Shown: positions 16,864 through 27,231, counted from the stretch's first letter. The stretch: DNA of 64,000 bases from Erythrobacter sp. 3-20A1M (GCF_018636735.1 NZ_CP045200.1:1860001-1924000), one strand, 5' to 3'. Translations and numbers: made by a program. The notes: a model not told the origin generated them from the sequence alone.

Positions 16864-18483
16864 TTACAGCAGCTTGCCCTGCTTGGTTGTGTCCTCCCGC
16901 TTCGCCTTGCGGGCGAGGCTGGTGTCGACCCACGGGATGTCGGGCCGCTTGTTCTGGAACAGTTCGGCCAGCGTGATAATCTGGAGGCGGGCGTGCTTGC
17001 GCCCGGTATACTCGTTTTCCCACATGCCGACCGCAGCGGCGTCGCGCTCCATTGCGCGGGTGGGCAGTCGGGCGGTCAGGAAGACGCCGATCTTGGCGTT
17101 CTCGCGCTCCATCACCTGCGCCAGCCGACCAATATCCTTGGGTCCGACGCCGCCGCCCTTGACCTCCACGATCGCCTTTTCGGTCTTCTTGCCGTCCGGC
17201 TTGAACCAGACGATGCCATCGATGCCGGTATCGGCACCCTTGCGTCCGCCCTTCCATGGATCGGCTTCGACCACCGACAGGGCCCACAGCTCGAACTGGT
17301 GCTTGTCGCGCCGGGCGAGGTCCTCGGCAGCCTTGAGCGATTGCGGGCGACCCTTCACCTCGAATTCCAGGCCGGGGAAGGCTTCGGTCATCCGCTTCTC
17401 GATCAGGCCGATGGCGAGATGGGTGACGTCGATCCCGATCCACTGTCGCCGCAGTTTCTGCGCCGCATGGACCGCCGTGCCGCAGCCGCAGAACGGGTCG
17501 AGCACGACGTCGCCTTCGTTGGAGGAGGCGGCGATTATGCGTTCGAGCAGGGCGAGGGGCTTTTGCGTCGGGTAGCCGAGGCGTTCTTGGGCTTGGGAGT
17601 TGATCGGTCGGATATCCGACCAAACTGTGCCCATAACCCCGCCCTCCATCTCATTTAAATAGCGCTTAAGCTGCGGCCGCTTTGAATGGTCTAGGCTTCC
17701 GTCGCTTCGCGTTGGGTAGTGTATGCGACCCTCATGATGTAGCTTTTGCATAGTGTCCCGCTGATAGCGCCAACCTTTGGGGGGAAACGGGAAGCCATGC
17801 CAATCATACATCATTTTTGGACGCGGATTGGGGCTAGTCATATTATCAAGACGGTAAAGTCCACGACCGTCGCCATCGTCGTATCGGTACTTGTTCGAGA
17901 CATAATCATTTGAATGCGCGTCGCGAGGCGTATTCCACACGAAATTCTTCGACTTTGTGTAAAAAAGTATGACGTCAGACACTTTGCTCCACGTCTTGCT
18001 GTCGCTGTGTGTTGTGGTGCGCTTCCAGACGATCTCGTTCCGATAATTTGTCGCCCCAAACACTCCATCCAGCAGCAGCTTGAGGTAGTGGCTCGCTGTC
18101 GGGTCGCAGTGCAGATACAGCGAACCGGTCGGCTTCAGCACTCGGTGCAACTCGATCAGCCGCACCGCCATCATGGCGAGATAGGCCATCATGTCGTTGT
18201 CGCCGAGGAACTCGCGCATCGCGCGCAGCAGCGTGTAGGCGTCGGTATTCCCGCTGCGCATCACCTCGTCGAAGGCGCTCTCCGCGCTCTCGTTCCAGTG
18301 CCAGGTATCCTCGAACGCCTCGATCTGGCTTTCGGACTGGCCGCCCTCCGGCCCCTTGAACAGGATATTGTAATTGGCGTTCGAATTGAACGGCGGGTCG
18401 AGATAGACGAGGTCGACGCTCTCATCCGCGATGTGCTCGCGCAGCACATGCAGATTGTCGCCGAAATAAAGCGCGTTGGTCAC
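16864..18483 (-). CDS. Site-specific DNA methyltransferase fused to a restriction-endonuclease-like domain
   Basis: A 539-residue fusion. The N-terminal 320 residues are a beta-class amino-methyltransferase: catalytic motif IV is LVYLDPPFNSNANYN near residue 32, and the SAM-binding motif I comes late, as VVLDPFCGCGTAVHAAQ. The C-terminal 150 residues hold a PD-(D/E)XK-like pattern, ADTGIDGIVWF followed by KAIVEVKGGG, as in Mrr-type nucleases. Modification and cutting may thus be in one chain. The GTG at 18483 was chosen because AAGGGGGG lies eight bases upstream. The GIY-YIG gene follows immediately. The target sequence is unknown. Confidence 0.88.
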   Translation of the reverse strand: MTNALYFGDNLHVLREHIADESVDLVYLDPPFNSNANYNILFKGPEGGQSESQIEAFEDTWHWNESAESAFDEVMRSGNTDAYTLLRAMREFLGDNDMMAYLAMMAVRLIELHRVLKPTGSLYLHCDPTASHYLKLLLDGVFGATNYRNEIVWKRTTTHSDSKTWSKVSDVILFYTKSKNFVWNTPRDAHSNDYVSNKYRYDDGDGRGLYRLDNMTSPNPRPKMMYDWHGFPFPPKGWRYQRDTMQKLHHEGRIHYPTRSDGSLDHSKRPQLKRYLNEMEGGVMGTVWSDIRPINSQAQERLGYPTQKPLALLERIIAASSNEGDVVLDPFCGCGTAVHAAQKLRRQWIGIDVTHLAIGLIEKRMTEAFPGLEFEVKGRPQSLKAAEDLARRDKHQFELWALSVVEADPWKGGRKGADTGIDGIVWFKPDGKKTEKAIVEVKGGGVGPKDIGRLAQVMERENAKIGVFLTARLPTRAMERDAAAVGMWENEYTGRKHARLQIITLAELFQNKRPDIPWVDTSLARKAKREDTTKQGKLL

Positions 18484-18584
18484 GATGGCCCCCCTTCGCC
18501 GCGTGTTCTGGCGTCCCATTTCCGCTTTTGCAATCGAGGCTGGCGATAAACGCCGCCGACAAGTGCGAGCCATACCCCGCTATT

Positions 18585-18603
18585 GCGAGTGATTATCATT
18601 GAC
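18585..18603 (+). promoter_or_regulatory. Fur-like operator
   Basis: GCGAGTGATTATCATTGAC matches 13 of 19 positions of the classical Fur box, with the central TGATTATCATT matching 10 of 11. It lies 33 bases before the first gene of the PepSY/TonB-receptor operon. Confidence 0.55.
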
Positions 18604-18635
18604 ACCGTGCCCGCTCCCTCCCTAGGCGGCGGGGC

Positions 18636-19817
18636 ATGTCTCCGCGGCGAATCCGGTTCTGGTTTGTGCTCCACAAATGGAGCGGGCTCGTGCCCACCGC
18701 CTTCCTGCTGCTGCTGTGCCTGACCGGGCTGCCGCTGATCTTCCATGACGAGATCGATGCCGCCTTCGGCACCGATTACGACGCGACGCTGGCCGGGCCG
18801 CCATCCGCCGACATGGCGGCGAATGCGGGCGGTGTGGGCCTGCCGCTCGATACGATCATGGACCGCGCGCTGGCGAGCCATCCGGGGCAGGTGCCGCTGT
18901 TCATGGCCTTCAGCCAGGACAGCCCGCTCACCACAGTGACGCTCGGCCCCCGCCCCGATGCGGGCGCGGGCGAGATGACGCTGCTCAGTTACGACCGCGT
19001 CACCGGCCGCGCGCTGGGCGCGATCGATGGGGACGGGGTGATGGACGTGATCCTGGGCCTGCACACCGACCTGCTGCTGGGCCAGTGGGGGATGTGGTTC
19101 CTGGGCGCGATGGGCGTGCTGTTCGTGGTCAGCCTGATCTCGGGCGCGGTGCTCTACGCGCCGTTCATGCGGCGGCTGCGCTTCGGGGCCCTGCGCGGGA
19201 GCGGCCCGGGCGGGCGCAGTGCGAAGCGGCAGCTCGACCGGCACAACCTCGTCGGCATCGCGACGCTCGGCTGGGCGCTGGCGATCGGGGTGACGGGCGC
19301 GATCAACGCCTTCGCCGACCCGCTGACCGACAGCTGGCGCGATGGCGAGGTCGCGGCGATGACCGCCGCCTATGCGGACGAGGCACCGCTTGCCCCCGCC
19401 GAATACGGCTCGCTCGACACCGCCATGGCGAGCGCGCGAGCCGCGCTGCCGGGCCGATCCCCGCAGTTCATCGGTTTTCCCGGCGGCGGCTGGTCGAGCG
19501 GGCATCACTACGCGATCTTCTTCCAGGGCGACCGCCCGCTGACGCGCAGCCTGCTGACGCCCGCGCTGGTCGATGCGCGCACCGGGCGGCTGACCGACGC
19601 GCGCACCATGCCCGCCCTCAACCAGGCGCTGATGCTGTCGAAACCGCTGCATTTCGGCGATTACGGCGGGCTGCCGCTGAAGCTGGTGTGGGCGGCGCTC
19701 ACGCTCGCGCTGATCTGGGTGCTGTGGAGCGGCCTTGCCCTGTGGCTGCGCCCCCGGCGCGGCGGGCGCGAGCATCGCATCCGCACCTGGCGCGCGCTGA
19801 CGAGTGCGCCCGCATGA
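18636..19817 (+). CDS. PepSY-associated TM helix domain protein
   Basis: A 393-residue inner-membrane protein of the PepSY-TM family (PiuB-like), often linked to ferric siderophore reduction or uptake. It starts FWFVLHKWSGLVPTAFLLLL, where the His-Lys-Trp and the first helix are typical. Two helices follow near residues 148-170 and 205-225 (DRHNLVGIATLGWALAIGV), and a final one near 350-370. Conserved histidines could bind haem. It is the first gene of an operon with a small membrane protein and a TonB-dependent receptor, each overlapping the next by four bases. Confidence 0.88.
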   Translation: MSPRRIRFWFVLHKWSGLVPTAFLLLLCLTGLPLIFHDEIDAAFGTDYDATLAGPPSADMAANAGGVGLPLDTIMDRALASHPGQVPLFMAFSQDSPLTTVTLGPRPDAGAGEMTLLSYDRVTGRALGAIDGDGVMDVILGLHTDLLLGQWGMWFLGAMGVLFVVSLISGAVLYAPFMRRLRFGALRGSGPGGRSAKRQLDRHNLVGIATLGWALAIGVTGAINAFADPLTDSWRDGEVAAMTAAYADEAPLAPAEYGSLDTAMASARAALPGRSPQFIGFPGGGWSSGHHYAIFFQGDRPLTRSLLTPALVDARTGRLTDARTMPALNQALMLSKPLHFGDYGGLPLKLVWAALTLALIWVLWSGLALWLRPRRGGREHRIRTWRALTSAPA

Positions 19818-20038
19818 GCCGCGCGCGCCGCGCCCCGCAATCGCTCGCCCGCGTGTTTGCCTGGCCGCTGGCGCTGTTCGCCGCCAGCCTCGCCGGGCTT
19901 GTGCTCGGCCTGACCGGCGACGGGTGGGAGGACGTGCTTGCCGTCGCCCTGCTCGCCGCCGCCCCCTTCGCCATCGCCGCCGCCTGGCTGCGGCGCGACC
20001 GACCCAGCCATTCCCTACGAACCGAAAGAGACCGATGA
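19814..20038 (+). CDS. Small membrane protein of the siderophore operon
   Basis: A 74-residue protein with two predicted membrane helices (about residues 14-32 and 39-58) and basic ends. It begins MSRARRAPQSLARVFAWPLA. The ATG overlaps the PepSY gene stop, and its own stop overlaps the receptor start; this tight coupling is the main support that it is real. Similar small proteins accompany PepSY genes in sphingomonads. I know no function. Confidence 0.72.
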   Translation: MSRARRAPQSLARVFAWPLALFAASLAGLVLGLTGDGWEDVLAVALLAAAPFAIAAAWLRRDRPSHSLRTERDR

Positions 20039-22233
20039 AACTGCACCGTTACGCCCTGCCGCTGCCGATCCTCGCCGCCGCGCTCGCCATGCCCGCCCAG
20101 GCGCAGGAGGCGCAGGAGCCGGGCCTGACCCCGAACGAGATCGTCGTCATCGCGCAGCGCATCAACGCGACCGAGGTGAGGGCGAGCGGCGATCTGGGCG
20201 TGCTGGGGGACAAGGATTCGCTCGACGTGCCGTTCGTCGTGCGCACCTTCGACGAAAGCCTGATCCTGAACCAGCAGCCGCTGACGCTGGGCGAGGTGCT
20301 GGAGAACGATCCGTCGGTGCGCACCACCTACGCCTTCGGCAATGCGGCGGAGCAGTTCGTGATCCGCGGCTTCCCGCTCTACGGCGACGATGTGGGTATG
20401 AACGGCCTGTACGGCATCACCCCGCGCCAGCTGGTCGCGCCGGAGCTCTATTCGGGCGTGCAGGTGCTGAACGGGGCGAACGCCTTCCTCAACGGAGCGG
20501 CGCCGGGCGGCACCGGGATCGGCGGCAATGTGACGCTGCAATTGAAGCGCGCGGGCGAGCGCCCGATCACGCGCCTGACCGCCAGCTATCTCTCGGGCGC
20601 GCATTTCGGCGGCAGCGCGGATGTCGCTCGCCGCTTCGGCGCGGACGGGCAATTCGGCGTGCGGATCAACGGCGCCTATCGCAGCGGCGACGTGGCGGTG
20701 GACGACGAGTTTCGCCGCACCATCGTGGGCGGCGCGTCGTTCGACTGGAGCACCAACAATCTGCGCGTGACGCTCGACGGCGCGTACCAGCGCTACGAGG
20801 TCAACCGGCTGCGCCCGCAGGTGGTGATCGGCAACGGCGCCATTCCGGAGGTGCCGGAGGCCGATCTCAATTACGGCCCGGCCTTCGCCAGCACCGAGCT
20901 GCGCGACATCTTCGGCCTGGCGCGGATCGAGTACGACGTGGCGGACAACGCCATGCTCTACGTCACCGGCGGCGCGCTGGATGGCAACGAGCAGGGGACC
21001 TATGCCGGTATCACGGTGACCGACGCCGCGACCGGCGCGGCCACGATCAGCCCCTCCATCATTCCCGCGCGCATCAACAACGAGGCGGTCGAAGCGGGCC
21101 TGCGCGTCCGCCTGGGCGAGACGATCACGCACGAGTTCAATTTCGGCGGCAATATGAACTGGCAGCAATTCCGCACCGCCTACGATTTCCGCAGCGGCTA
21201 CGCGACCAATCTCTACGCGCCGGTCGATGCGCCGATTTCCGGCACCAGCACGTTCTTCAGCGGCGATCTGGACGATCCCAACCCCAGCGCGCGCTCGATC
21301 CAGTTGAGCGCCTTCGCCTCCGACACGATCGGGCTGTGGGACGACCGCATCCTGCTGACCGGCGGGCTGCGGCTGCAGGAGATCACGCAGAAGAGCTACA
21401 ATGTCGCGAACGGCGACCTGACCAGCCGGTTGAGCAGTGACGCGGTGACCCCCGTCATCGGCCTTGTGGTGAAGCCGACCGAGCGCATCTCGCTGTTCGC
21501 CAACCGGATCGAGGGGCTGCAGCCCGGCACGCGCGCGCCGGTTAGCGGGATCGATCCCGACAATACCGGGGCGGGGCAATTGCCGGTGACCAATGGCGGC
21601 CAGGCGCTCGCGCCCGCGCGCTCGGTCCAGTACGAGGTCGGCGGGAAGATCGGGTTCGACCGCCTGCAGGCGAGCCTCGCGCTGTACCAGATCGAGCAGC
21701 CCAGCTTCTACCTCGCGGCCGATCCGGACGTGGCGGGAAGCCTGCGCTTCGGCAGCTATGGCGAACAGCGTAATCGCGGGATCGAGCTGTTCGTGACCGC
21801 GCAGCCGGTCGATGGCCTGCGCCTGATCGCGGGCGGATCGGTGGTCGATGCGAAGCTGCGGCGCACGCCGGGCGGCGCGAACGAAGGCAACGACGCGCTG
21901 GGCGTGCCGGACTATACCCTCAACGCCAATGTCGAATGGGACCTGCCCTTCGTGCCCGGCTTCACGCTGACCGGCCGGGTGATCCACACCGGGGAGCAGG
22001 CGGCGAACGTCACCAACACCAGCTATCTGGACGACTGGACCACGCTCGATCTGGGCGCGCGATACGTGCTGGCGACGGGCGGCGTCCCGCTCACCCTGCG
22101 CTTCGGCGTCGACAACGTGACCAATGAGCGGTTCTGGAGCTCGTCCTACAGCGCCTTCGCATCGGGCGACACCGCGCGCCTTCTGCAAGGGCGGCCGCGC
22201 ACCTACCGAGGATCGGTCACAGTCGATTTCTGA
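20035..22233 (+). CDS. TonB-dependent siderophore receptor
   Basis: An outer-membrane receptor of 732 residues. A signal peptide (MKLHRYALPLPILAAALAMP-AQAQ) is followed by a short TonB-box-like NEIVVIAQR, a plug domain (VPFVVRTFDES, then FVIRGFPLYGDDVGMNGLYG), and a C-terminal beta barrel ending in the phenylalanine-terminated RTYRGSVTVDF. The plug pattern fits ferric siderophore receptors such as FhuE or FpvA relatives. The ligand cannot be told from sequence. The ATG overlaps the preceding stop, and iron control is suggested by the Fur-like box upstream of the operon. Confidence 0.92.
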   Translation: MKLHRYALPLPILAAALAMPAQAQEAQEPGLTPNEIVVIAQRINATEVRASGDLGVLGDKDSLDVPFVVRTFDESLILNQQPLTLGEVLENDPSVRTTYAFGNAAEQFVIRGFPLYGDDVGMNGLYGITPRQLVAPELYSGVQVLNGANAFLNGAAPGGTGIGGNVTLQLKRAGERPITRLTASYLSGAHFGGSADVARRFGADGQFGVRINGAYRSGDVAVDDEFRRTIVGGASFDWSTNNLRVTLDGAYQRYEVNRLRPQVVIGNGAIPEVPEADLNYGPAFASTELRDIFGLARIEYDVADNAMLYVTGGALDGNEQGTYAGITVTDAATGAATISPSIIPARINNEAVEAGLRVRLGETITHEFNFGGNMNWQQFRTAYDFRSGYATNLYAPVDAPISGTSTFFSGDLDDPNPSARSIQLSAFASDTIGLWDDRILLTGGLRLQEITQKSYNVANGDLTSRLSSDAVTPVIGLVVKPTERISLFANRIEGLQPGTRAPVSGIDPDNTGAGQLPVTNGGQALAPARSVQYEVGGKIGFDRLQASLALYQIEQPSFYLAADPDVAGSLRFGSYGEQRNRGIELFVTAQPVDGLRLIAGGSVVDAKLRRTPGGANEGNDALGVPDYTLNANVEWDLPFVPGFTLTGRVIHTGEQAANVTNTSYLDDWTTLDLGARYVLATGGVPLTLRFGVDNVTNERFWSSSYSAFASGDTARLLQGRPRTYRGSVTVDF

Positions 22234-22254
22234 TCGACGGCTCGCCGGTAGGCG

Positions 22255-23685
22255 CTAGCCATAGCGCTCGAACCGGCGGGTGAAGGCACCGCGCCGGTAA
22301 TCCTTGCGATAGGCCTTCCAGTCGCGCTTCATCCGGTCGACCGCTTCTTCCGCGAAGCAGGCGACGTCGTGGATGAACAGGTGGTGCGGTGCCATGTCCT
22401 CCAGGATCGCGGGTTCGATGTCGTAATCGATCGCGCCCGCATCGTCGCTGCGCGCGTGGGCGAGCGCGAGGGCGCGGCCGCAGGCATGGGCGTAGTCGCG
22501 CCAGCCGTCGTAATCGAGATCGCTCTGGTCGATATCGTCGCGGAACGGCGCGCGTTCGCGGGTCATGTAGCTCTCGCCATCGATCTCCACCGCGCCGTAG
22601 AACACGTCGCCATTGGGGATGTGGATCCGCTGCCCCTCGGCCACGCGGCGAGCCCGCGCACCGGTATCTAGATCGCCGTGCGGGGCGAGCCCGTCGAGCG
22701 CGGACAGGCGCGACAGCTTGAATTCCACGATGATGTCGTCGGTGCCGTCCTTCTCCGGCCCCTCGATCATGATGTGAAACCGCGTCAGGCCGAGCGAGGC
22801 GCACCCTTTCCCGTAGACATGCGCGACGTCCTTCACCCGTAATTCGCCGAAGCGGCCACCGGGCTCGATGCCGTTGCGCTCCGCCAGCTCGTCGAGATAG
22901 CCCTGGAATTCGTCGCGCCGGCTGGTGACGGGCTCGCGCGAACTGCTCGGTGAGAAGCCCTTGCGGGTCTCGTTCTGGTGATCGTCGGCGAGCCAGTCCG
23001 CCCGGTTTTCCATCGCGTCGTCGAACAGGTCGCAGATTATGGGCGGCGCATTGTCCATTCGGAACACATCGTCGTTGGGGTCGGCCCCGTCGGCGAAGTG
23101 CTTCATCCCGGCGATATAGCCCTTGGCGAAGCATTTCGCGACGCGGCGGCGCTGCTTGCGCTTCAGCCCGCCGGCGCATTTGGCGGCGAGGATGAAGCCT
23201 GCGGCCCCCCGCTTCAGATCCCAGCTATAAGGGCCGTAGGCGACCTCGTCGAAATCGTTGACCGAGAATATCGGAACGTTGTCGGCATTGGGCATGACGC
23301 CGAAATTGCCTGGGTGCACATCGCCCAGCAGCAGCACCTTGGGCCGCGCCGCATCCATGCCCGCCATGTCGCGGTAGAAGCCGAGCGCGGTGCCGCGGAA
23401 ATATTTGTAGAGGTCGCCCGCCAGTTCCTCGAACTTCTCCTGCGTCCCCTGTGCGCGCGCGTCGATCCGGGTGGCGTGATCTTCCAGAATGCAGGCGCGC
23501 ACATGCTCGCGCCGGGCCTGGCCGTGGAGGAAGGTGGGCAATGGGATCGCCGCGCCGCTGGCGAAGCGATCCGCCAGCTGGGCATAGGCGTCGTGGCGCG
23601 ATCCGGGCTTGCCGGGGCTGAGCGCGTGATCGTCGCCACCCGCGGTGTCTTCGGCGTCGCCGTTGCCGTTTTGCTTGCCAGCCAT
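22255..23685 (-). CDS. DUF2252 family protein
   Basis: A 476-residue cytoplasmic protein of the DUF2252 family, which has a kinase-like fold of unknown role. Typical stretches are FRGTALGFYRDMAG, VLLLGDVHPGNFGVMP and FSVNDFDEVAYGPYSWDLKR; the GDVHPGNFG resembles a kinase catalytic loop and DFDE the metal-binding motif. The C-terminal part includes YAHACGRALALAHARSDDA, also typical. It converges on the receptor gene and stands alone otherwise. Confidence 0.87.
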   Translation of the reverse strand: MAGKQNGNGDAEDTAGGDDHALSPGKPGSRHDAYAQLADRFASGAAIPLPTFLHGQARREHVRACILEDHATRIDARAQGTQEKFEELAGDLYKYFRGTALGFYRDMAGMDAARPKVLLLGDVHPGNFGVMPNADNVPIFSVNDFDEVAYGPYSWDLKRGAAGFILAAKCAGGLKRKQRRRVAKCFAKGYIAGMKHFADGADPNDDVFRMDNAPPIICDLFDDAMENRADWLADDHQNETRKGFSPSSSREPVTSRRDEFQGYLDELAERNGIEPGGRFGELRVKDVAHVYGKGCASLGLTRFHIMIEGPEKDGTDDIIVEFKLSRLSALDGLAPHGDLDTGARARRVAEGQRIHIPNGDVFYGAVEIDGESYMTRERAPFRDDIDQSDLDYDGWRDYAHACGRALALAHARSDDAGAIDYDIEPAILEDMAPHHLFIHDVACFAEEAVDRMKRDWKAYRKDYRRGAFTRRFERYG

Positions 23686-23737
23686 GAGAACAGATACGCG
23701 CTTCGCCGCGACCCCGTTCCCCGTCGAGGGTGGGGCG

Positions 23738-25219
23738 TCAGCCCAGATCGTCCGCGCTGAAGGGGTACGGGCGCGGCTCGTGCTGGACGGAAATCCAGCG
23801 CGTGGTGGTGAAGGCGTCGATCGCCCAGCGCCCGTTGAAACGCCCGATGCCCGAATTCTTGACCCCGCCGAACGGGGCGAAGGCGCTGTCGTTGACCGTC
23901 TGGTCGTTGATGTGAGTCATCCCCGCCTCGACCCGCTTCGCAAAGGCCAAGGCGCGACCTTCGTCGGCACTGAAGACCGCGCTCGACAGGCCGTAACCGG
24001 TGGCATTGGCGAGTTCGAGCGCGTGCTCTTCGTCCCGCGCTCGCTGGATCGGGGCGACGGGGCCGAAGATTTCCTCGGTGACGAGGCAGCTGTCCTCCGG
24101 CACGTCGGTAAAGACGTGCGGCGGCAGGACGAGCCCGTCGGCATCGCTGCCCAGCGCGAGCTTAGCGCCCTCTTCCTTCGCCTTGGCAAGCAGGTTGGTG
24201 ACCTTGTCGAACTGGTCGCGATTGACGATCGGGCCGATGAAGCAGGCCGGGTCCTCGCGCTTGCCCACCGGCAGTTGCCGCACCCGCTCCACGAACCCTT
24301 CCACGAACCGGTCGTAGATCGCATCTTCCACCACTATCCGGTTGGCGATCATGCAGATCTGGCCCTGGTGCATGAACTTGCCCCACACGCTCGCCTCTAT
24401 CGCGCGGTTGAGATCGGCATCGTCCAGCACGACGATCGGCGAATTGCCGCCCAGCTCCAGCTCCACCGGCTTGATCCGCTTGGAATCGAGCGCCGCCTTG
24501 CCCACGCCGCGCCCGACCGGGGTGGAGCCGGTGAAGGAGACGACCGCGGGGATCGGATGGCTTACCAACGCTTCGCCAACGGTGGAACCGCCGCCGGGCA
24601 GGACGCTGACGAGGCCGTCGGGCAGGCCCGCTTCCTGGCAGATCGCGGCGAAGATCGTGCCGCCGGTGACGATCGAGTCACTCGCGGGCTTCACGACCAC
24701 ACCGTTGCCCACGGCGAGCGCGGGGAACAGCGTGCGCGCGGTCAGCTGCAGTGGAAAATTCCAGGGCGAAATCAGCGCAACCACGCCCGCCGGCTGGCGG
24801 TAGGCGCGCGATTCCTTGCCCGGAATGTCCTCGGGCAGGATCGAGCCTTCGACCATGTAGGGCAGGGCCGCCGCGCTCTTGGCCACCGCGGTCGCCAGTT
24901 GCAGCTCCAGCGCGGCCTTCAGCCGGGTGCCGCCGACCTCGCGCACGATCCACTGGGCGACTTCGTCCTTGCGCGCCTCCAGAATGCCGGCGATCTTCTG
25001 CATCGCCTCGGCCCGCGCGGCGGGCGGAGTGGCACCCCATTCGGCCTGCGCCTCGGCGGCGGCGCGGCAGGCGGCGTCGACCTGCGCCTCGCTCGCGCCC
25101 TTCACGGTGAAGATGGTGCTTTCGTCCCACGGGCACAGATTGGTCATTTCGTCGCCTTCGCCAGCGGTCCATTCACCGGCGAGGAACAGGCGGTCGAGCG
25201 TTTCGTAGGGCTGGGTCAT
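23738..25219 (-). CDS. Aldehyde dehydrogenase family protein
   Basis: Oxidises an aldehyde to an acid with NAD(P). The 493 residues carry the full set: [20 protein letters not shown], the nucleotide-binding [13 protein letters not shown], the glutamate motif [13 protein letters not shown], the catalytic cysteine in [15 protein letters not shown], and the C-terminal [12 protein letters not shown]. Closest in style to benzaldehyde or vanillin dehydrogenases (inference). The ATG at 25219 was chosen because homology starts here. It is divergent from the nitronate monooxygenase gene, with 72 bases between starts. Confidence 0.92.
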   Translation of the reverse strand: MTQPYETLDRLFLAGEWTAGEGDEMTNLCPWDESTIFTVKGASEAQVDAACRAAAEAQAEWGATPPAARAEAMQKIAGILEARKDEVAQWIVREVGGTRLKAALELQLATAVAKSAAALPYMVEGSILPEDIPGKESRAYRQPAGVVALISPWNFPLQLTARTLFPALAVGNGVVVKPASDSIVTGGTIFAAICQEAGLPDGLVSVLPGGGSTVGEALVSHPIPAVVSFTGSTPVGRGVGKAALDSKRIKPVELELGGNSPIVVLDDADLNRAIEASVWGKFMHQGQICMIANRIVVEDAIYDRFVEGFVERVRQLPVGKREDPACFIGPIVNRDQFDKVTNLLAKAKEEGAKLALGSDADGLVLPPHVFTDVPEDSCLVTEEIFGPVAPIQRARDEEHALELANATGYGLSSAVFSADEGRALAFAKRVEAGMTHINDQTVNDSAFAPFGGVKNSGIGRFNGRWAIDAFTTTRWISVQHEPRPYPFSADDLG

Positions 25220-25291
25220 GCCGTTCGAACGGGGCGCACCGCGGCGGGTTCCGCTTGCCGGGTGCAGCCCTGCGTAATAGGGCGCGACCCC

Positions 25292-26308
25292 ATGAGCACC
25301 TATCCCAAGACAGACGCGCTGATGGCGCGCGGCGTGGAATTTCTCGGCAGCGAGCATGCGATCCTGTGCGGCGCGATGAGCTGGGTTTCGGAGCGCAATC
25401 TCGTCTCCGCCATCTCCAACGCAGGCGGCTTCGGCGTGATCGCCTGCGGCGCGATGACACCCGACCTGCTCGATACGGAAATCGCGGAGACGAAGGCGCG
25501 GACGGACAAGCCGTTCGGCGTGAACCTCATCACCATGCATCCCGACCTGTTCGACCTGATCGCGGTGTGCGAGCGGCATGGCGTGACCCACGTCGTGCTG
25601 GCGGGCGGCATTCCGCCCAAGGGCAGCGTGGAAGCGATCAAGGGCGGCGAGAACCCGGCCAAGGTGATCTGCTTCGCGCCGACGCTGGCGCTGGCGAAGA
25701 AGCTGCTGCGGTCCGGGGCCGACGCGCTGGTGATCGAGGGGATGGAGGCGGGCGGCCATATCGGCCCGGTTTCCACCAGCGTGCTGGCGCAGGAGATGCT
25801 GCCCGAGCTTGCCGAAGAGCACCTGATCTTCGTCGCCGGAGGCATCGGTCGCGGCTCGGCGATCGCCGGCTATCTCGAAATGGGCGCATGCGGCGTGCAG
25901 CTGGGCACCCGCTTCGCCTGCGCCACAGAGAGCATCGCCCATCCCGATTTCAAGAAGGCGTTCTTCCGCGCCAATGCCCGCGACGCCATCGCCAGCGTGC
26001 AGGTCGACGGGCGTCTGCCGGTGATCCCGGTCCGCGCGCTCAAGAACAAGGGGACCGAGGCGTTCACCAGCACCCAGCGCGAAATCGCCGGGCGGCTCGA
26101 CCGCGAAGAGATCGCGATGGCCGAGGCGCAATTGCAGGTCGAGCATTACTGGGCCGGGGCGCTGCGCCGTGCGGTGATCGACGGCGATGTCGAGAACGGA
26201 TCGCTGATGGCAGGGCAGAGCGTCGGCATGGTCAAGGGGGAGGAGCCGGTCGCCGACATCGTCGCCACGCTGATGCGCGAAAGCGAGGACGCGCTCACCC
26301 GGCGCTGA
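25292..26308 (+). CDS. Nitronate monooxygenase family protein
   Basis: An FMN-dependent TIM-barrel enzyme of 338 residues that oxidises alkyl nitronates, or a related flavin enzyme. Seen are [32 protein letters not shown], the flavin-binding [20 protein letters not shown] and [19 protein letters not shown] followed by GVQLGTRF. The start lies in an ATG preceded by GCGACCC, a weak ribosome-binding site. The stop overlaps the purU start by one base (TGATG), so the two are probably translated together, although their reactions are not obviously linked. Confidence 0.9.
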   Translation: MSTYPKTDALMARGVEFLGSEHAILCGAMSWVSERNLVSAISNAGGFGVIACGAMTPDLLDTEIAETKARTDKPFGVNLITMHPDLFDLIAVCERHGVTHVVLAGGIPPKGSVEAIKGGENPAKVICFAPTLALAKKLLRSGADALVIEGMEAGGHIGPVSTSVLAQEMLPELAEEHLIFVAGGIGRGSAIAGYLEMGACGVQLGTRFACATESIAHPDFKKAFFRANARDAIASVQVDGRLPVIPVRALKNKGTEAFTSTQREIAGRLDREEIAMAEAQLQVEHYWAGALRRAVIDGDVENGSLMAGQSVGMVKGEEPVADIVATLMRESEDALTRR

Positions 26309-27168
26309 TGGCGATGGCGGGCCCGCTGATCCTGACGCTCGACTGCGCCGACCGGCCGGGCCTGACCGCCGAGGTCGCGGGCTTCCTGTTCGAACGCGGC
26401 GGCAATATCCTGGAGGCGCAGCAGTTCAACGACCGCGCCGCCGACCGTTTCTTCATGCGGGTCGAGTTCGACCCCGGCGAGCGAAACGCGGAAGCGATGC
26501 GCGCCGCATTCACCACGCTGGCCGAGCGGATCGGCGCGCGCTGGCGGCTGGTCGGGCGCGACCGCCCGCGCCGGGTGCTGCTGATGGTCAGCAAGTTCGA
26601 TCATTGCCTGGCGGATCTCATCTATCGTTGGCGCATCGGCGAGCTGGCGATGGAGCCGGTCGCGATCGTCTCCAACCACCCGGCAAGCGCGCTCGACCAC
26701 GCCAATATCGGCGACATCCCGTTCCATCACCTGCCCGTGACCGCCGACACGAAAGCGCAGCAGGAGGGGCGGGTGCGCGCCCTGGTGGAGGAGACGGGGG
26801 CCGAGCTGGTGGTGCTGGCGCGTTACATGCAGATCCTCTCGGACGAACAGGCGGCGCATCTCGCGGGGCGCTGCATCAACATCCACCACTCCTTCCTGCC
26901 CGGGTTCAAGGGCGCGAAGCCTTACCATCAGGCGCACGCGCGGGGGGTGAAGATGATCGGCGCGACCGCGCATTACGTCACCGCCGATCTCGACGAGGGG
27001 CCGATCATCCACCAGGACGTGGAGCCGATCGATCATGCCGACACGCCCGACGAACTGGTCCGCAAGGGCCGCGACATAGAGCGGCGCGTACTGGCCGAGG
27101 CGGTGCGGCTGCATCTGGAGGAGCGGGTGCTGCTGAACGGCAGCCGCACGGTCGTCTTTCGCGGCTGA
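26308..27168 (+). CDS. purU: Formyltetrahydrofolate deformylase
   Basis: Splits 10-formyltetrahydrofolate to formate and tetrahydrofolate, balancing one-carbon pools. The 286 residues contain an N-terminal ACT domain ([20 protein letters not shown]) and a C-terminal formyltransferase fold. The catalytic Asn and His are in [20 protein letters not shown], and the Asp is in [15 protein letters not shown]. The linker [18 protein letters not shown] is typical of PurU. Its ATG overlaps the preceding stop. Confidence 0.95.
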   Translation: MAMAGPLILTLDCADRPGLTAEVAGFLFERGGNILEAQQFNDRAADRFFMRVEFDPGERNAEAMRAAFTTLAERIGARWRLVGRDRPRRVLLMVSKFDHCLADLIYRWRIGELAMEPVAIVSNHPASALDHANIGDIPFHHLPVTADTKAQQEGRVRALVEETGAELVVLARYMQILSDEQAAHLAGRCINIHHSFLPGFKGAKPYHQAHARGVKMIGATAHYVTADLDEGPIIHQDVEPIDHADTPDELVRKGRDIERRVLAEAVRLHLEERVLLNGSRTVVFRG

Positions 27169-27231
27169 CGCCTTGCGCCGTTCGCACCTGTCCCTATGCT
27201 CTGGCGCGGACGAGGCGAAGGAGAGACGAGC

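Noticed and set aside
19699-22188. A very long minus-strand open frame opposite the PepSY and TonB receptor genes
   Set aside because: It is the antisense of well-supported genes. In such GC-rich DNA the opposite frames are often open by codon bias, and the protein shows no known motif.
23645-25250. A plus-strand open frame opposite the aldehyde dehydrogenase, joined to the nitronate monooxygenase frame
   Set aside because: The dehydrogenase on the other strand has complete family motifs. Only the part from 25292 of this frame is a real gene.
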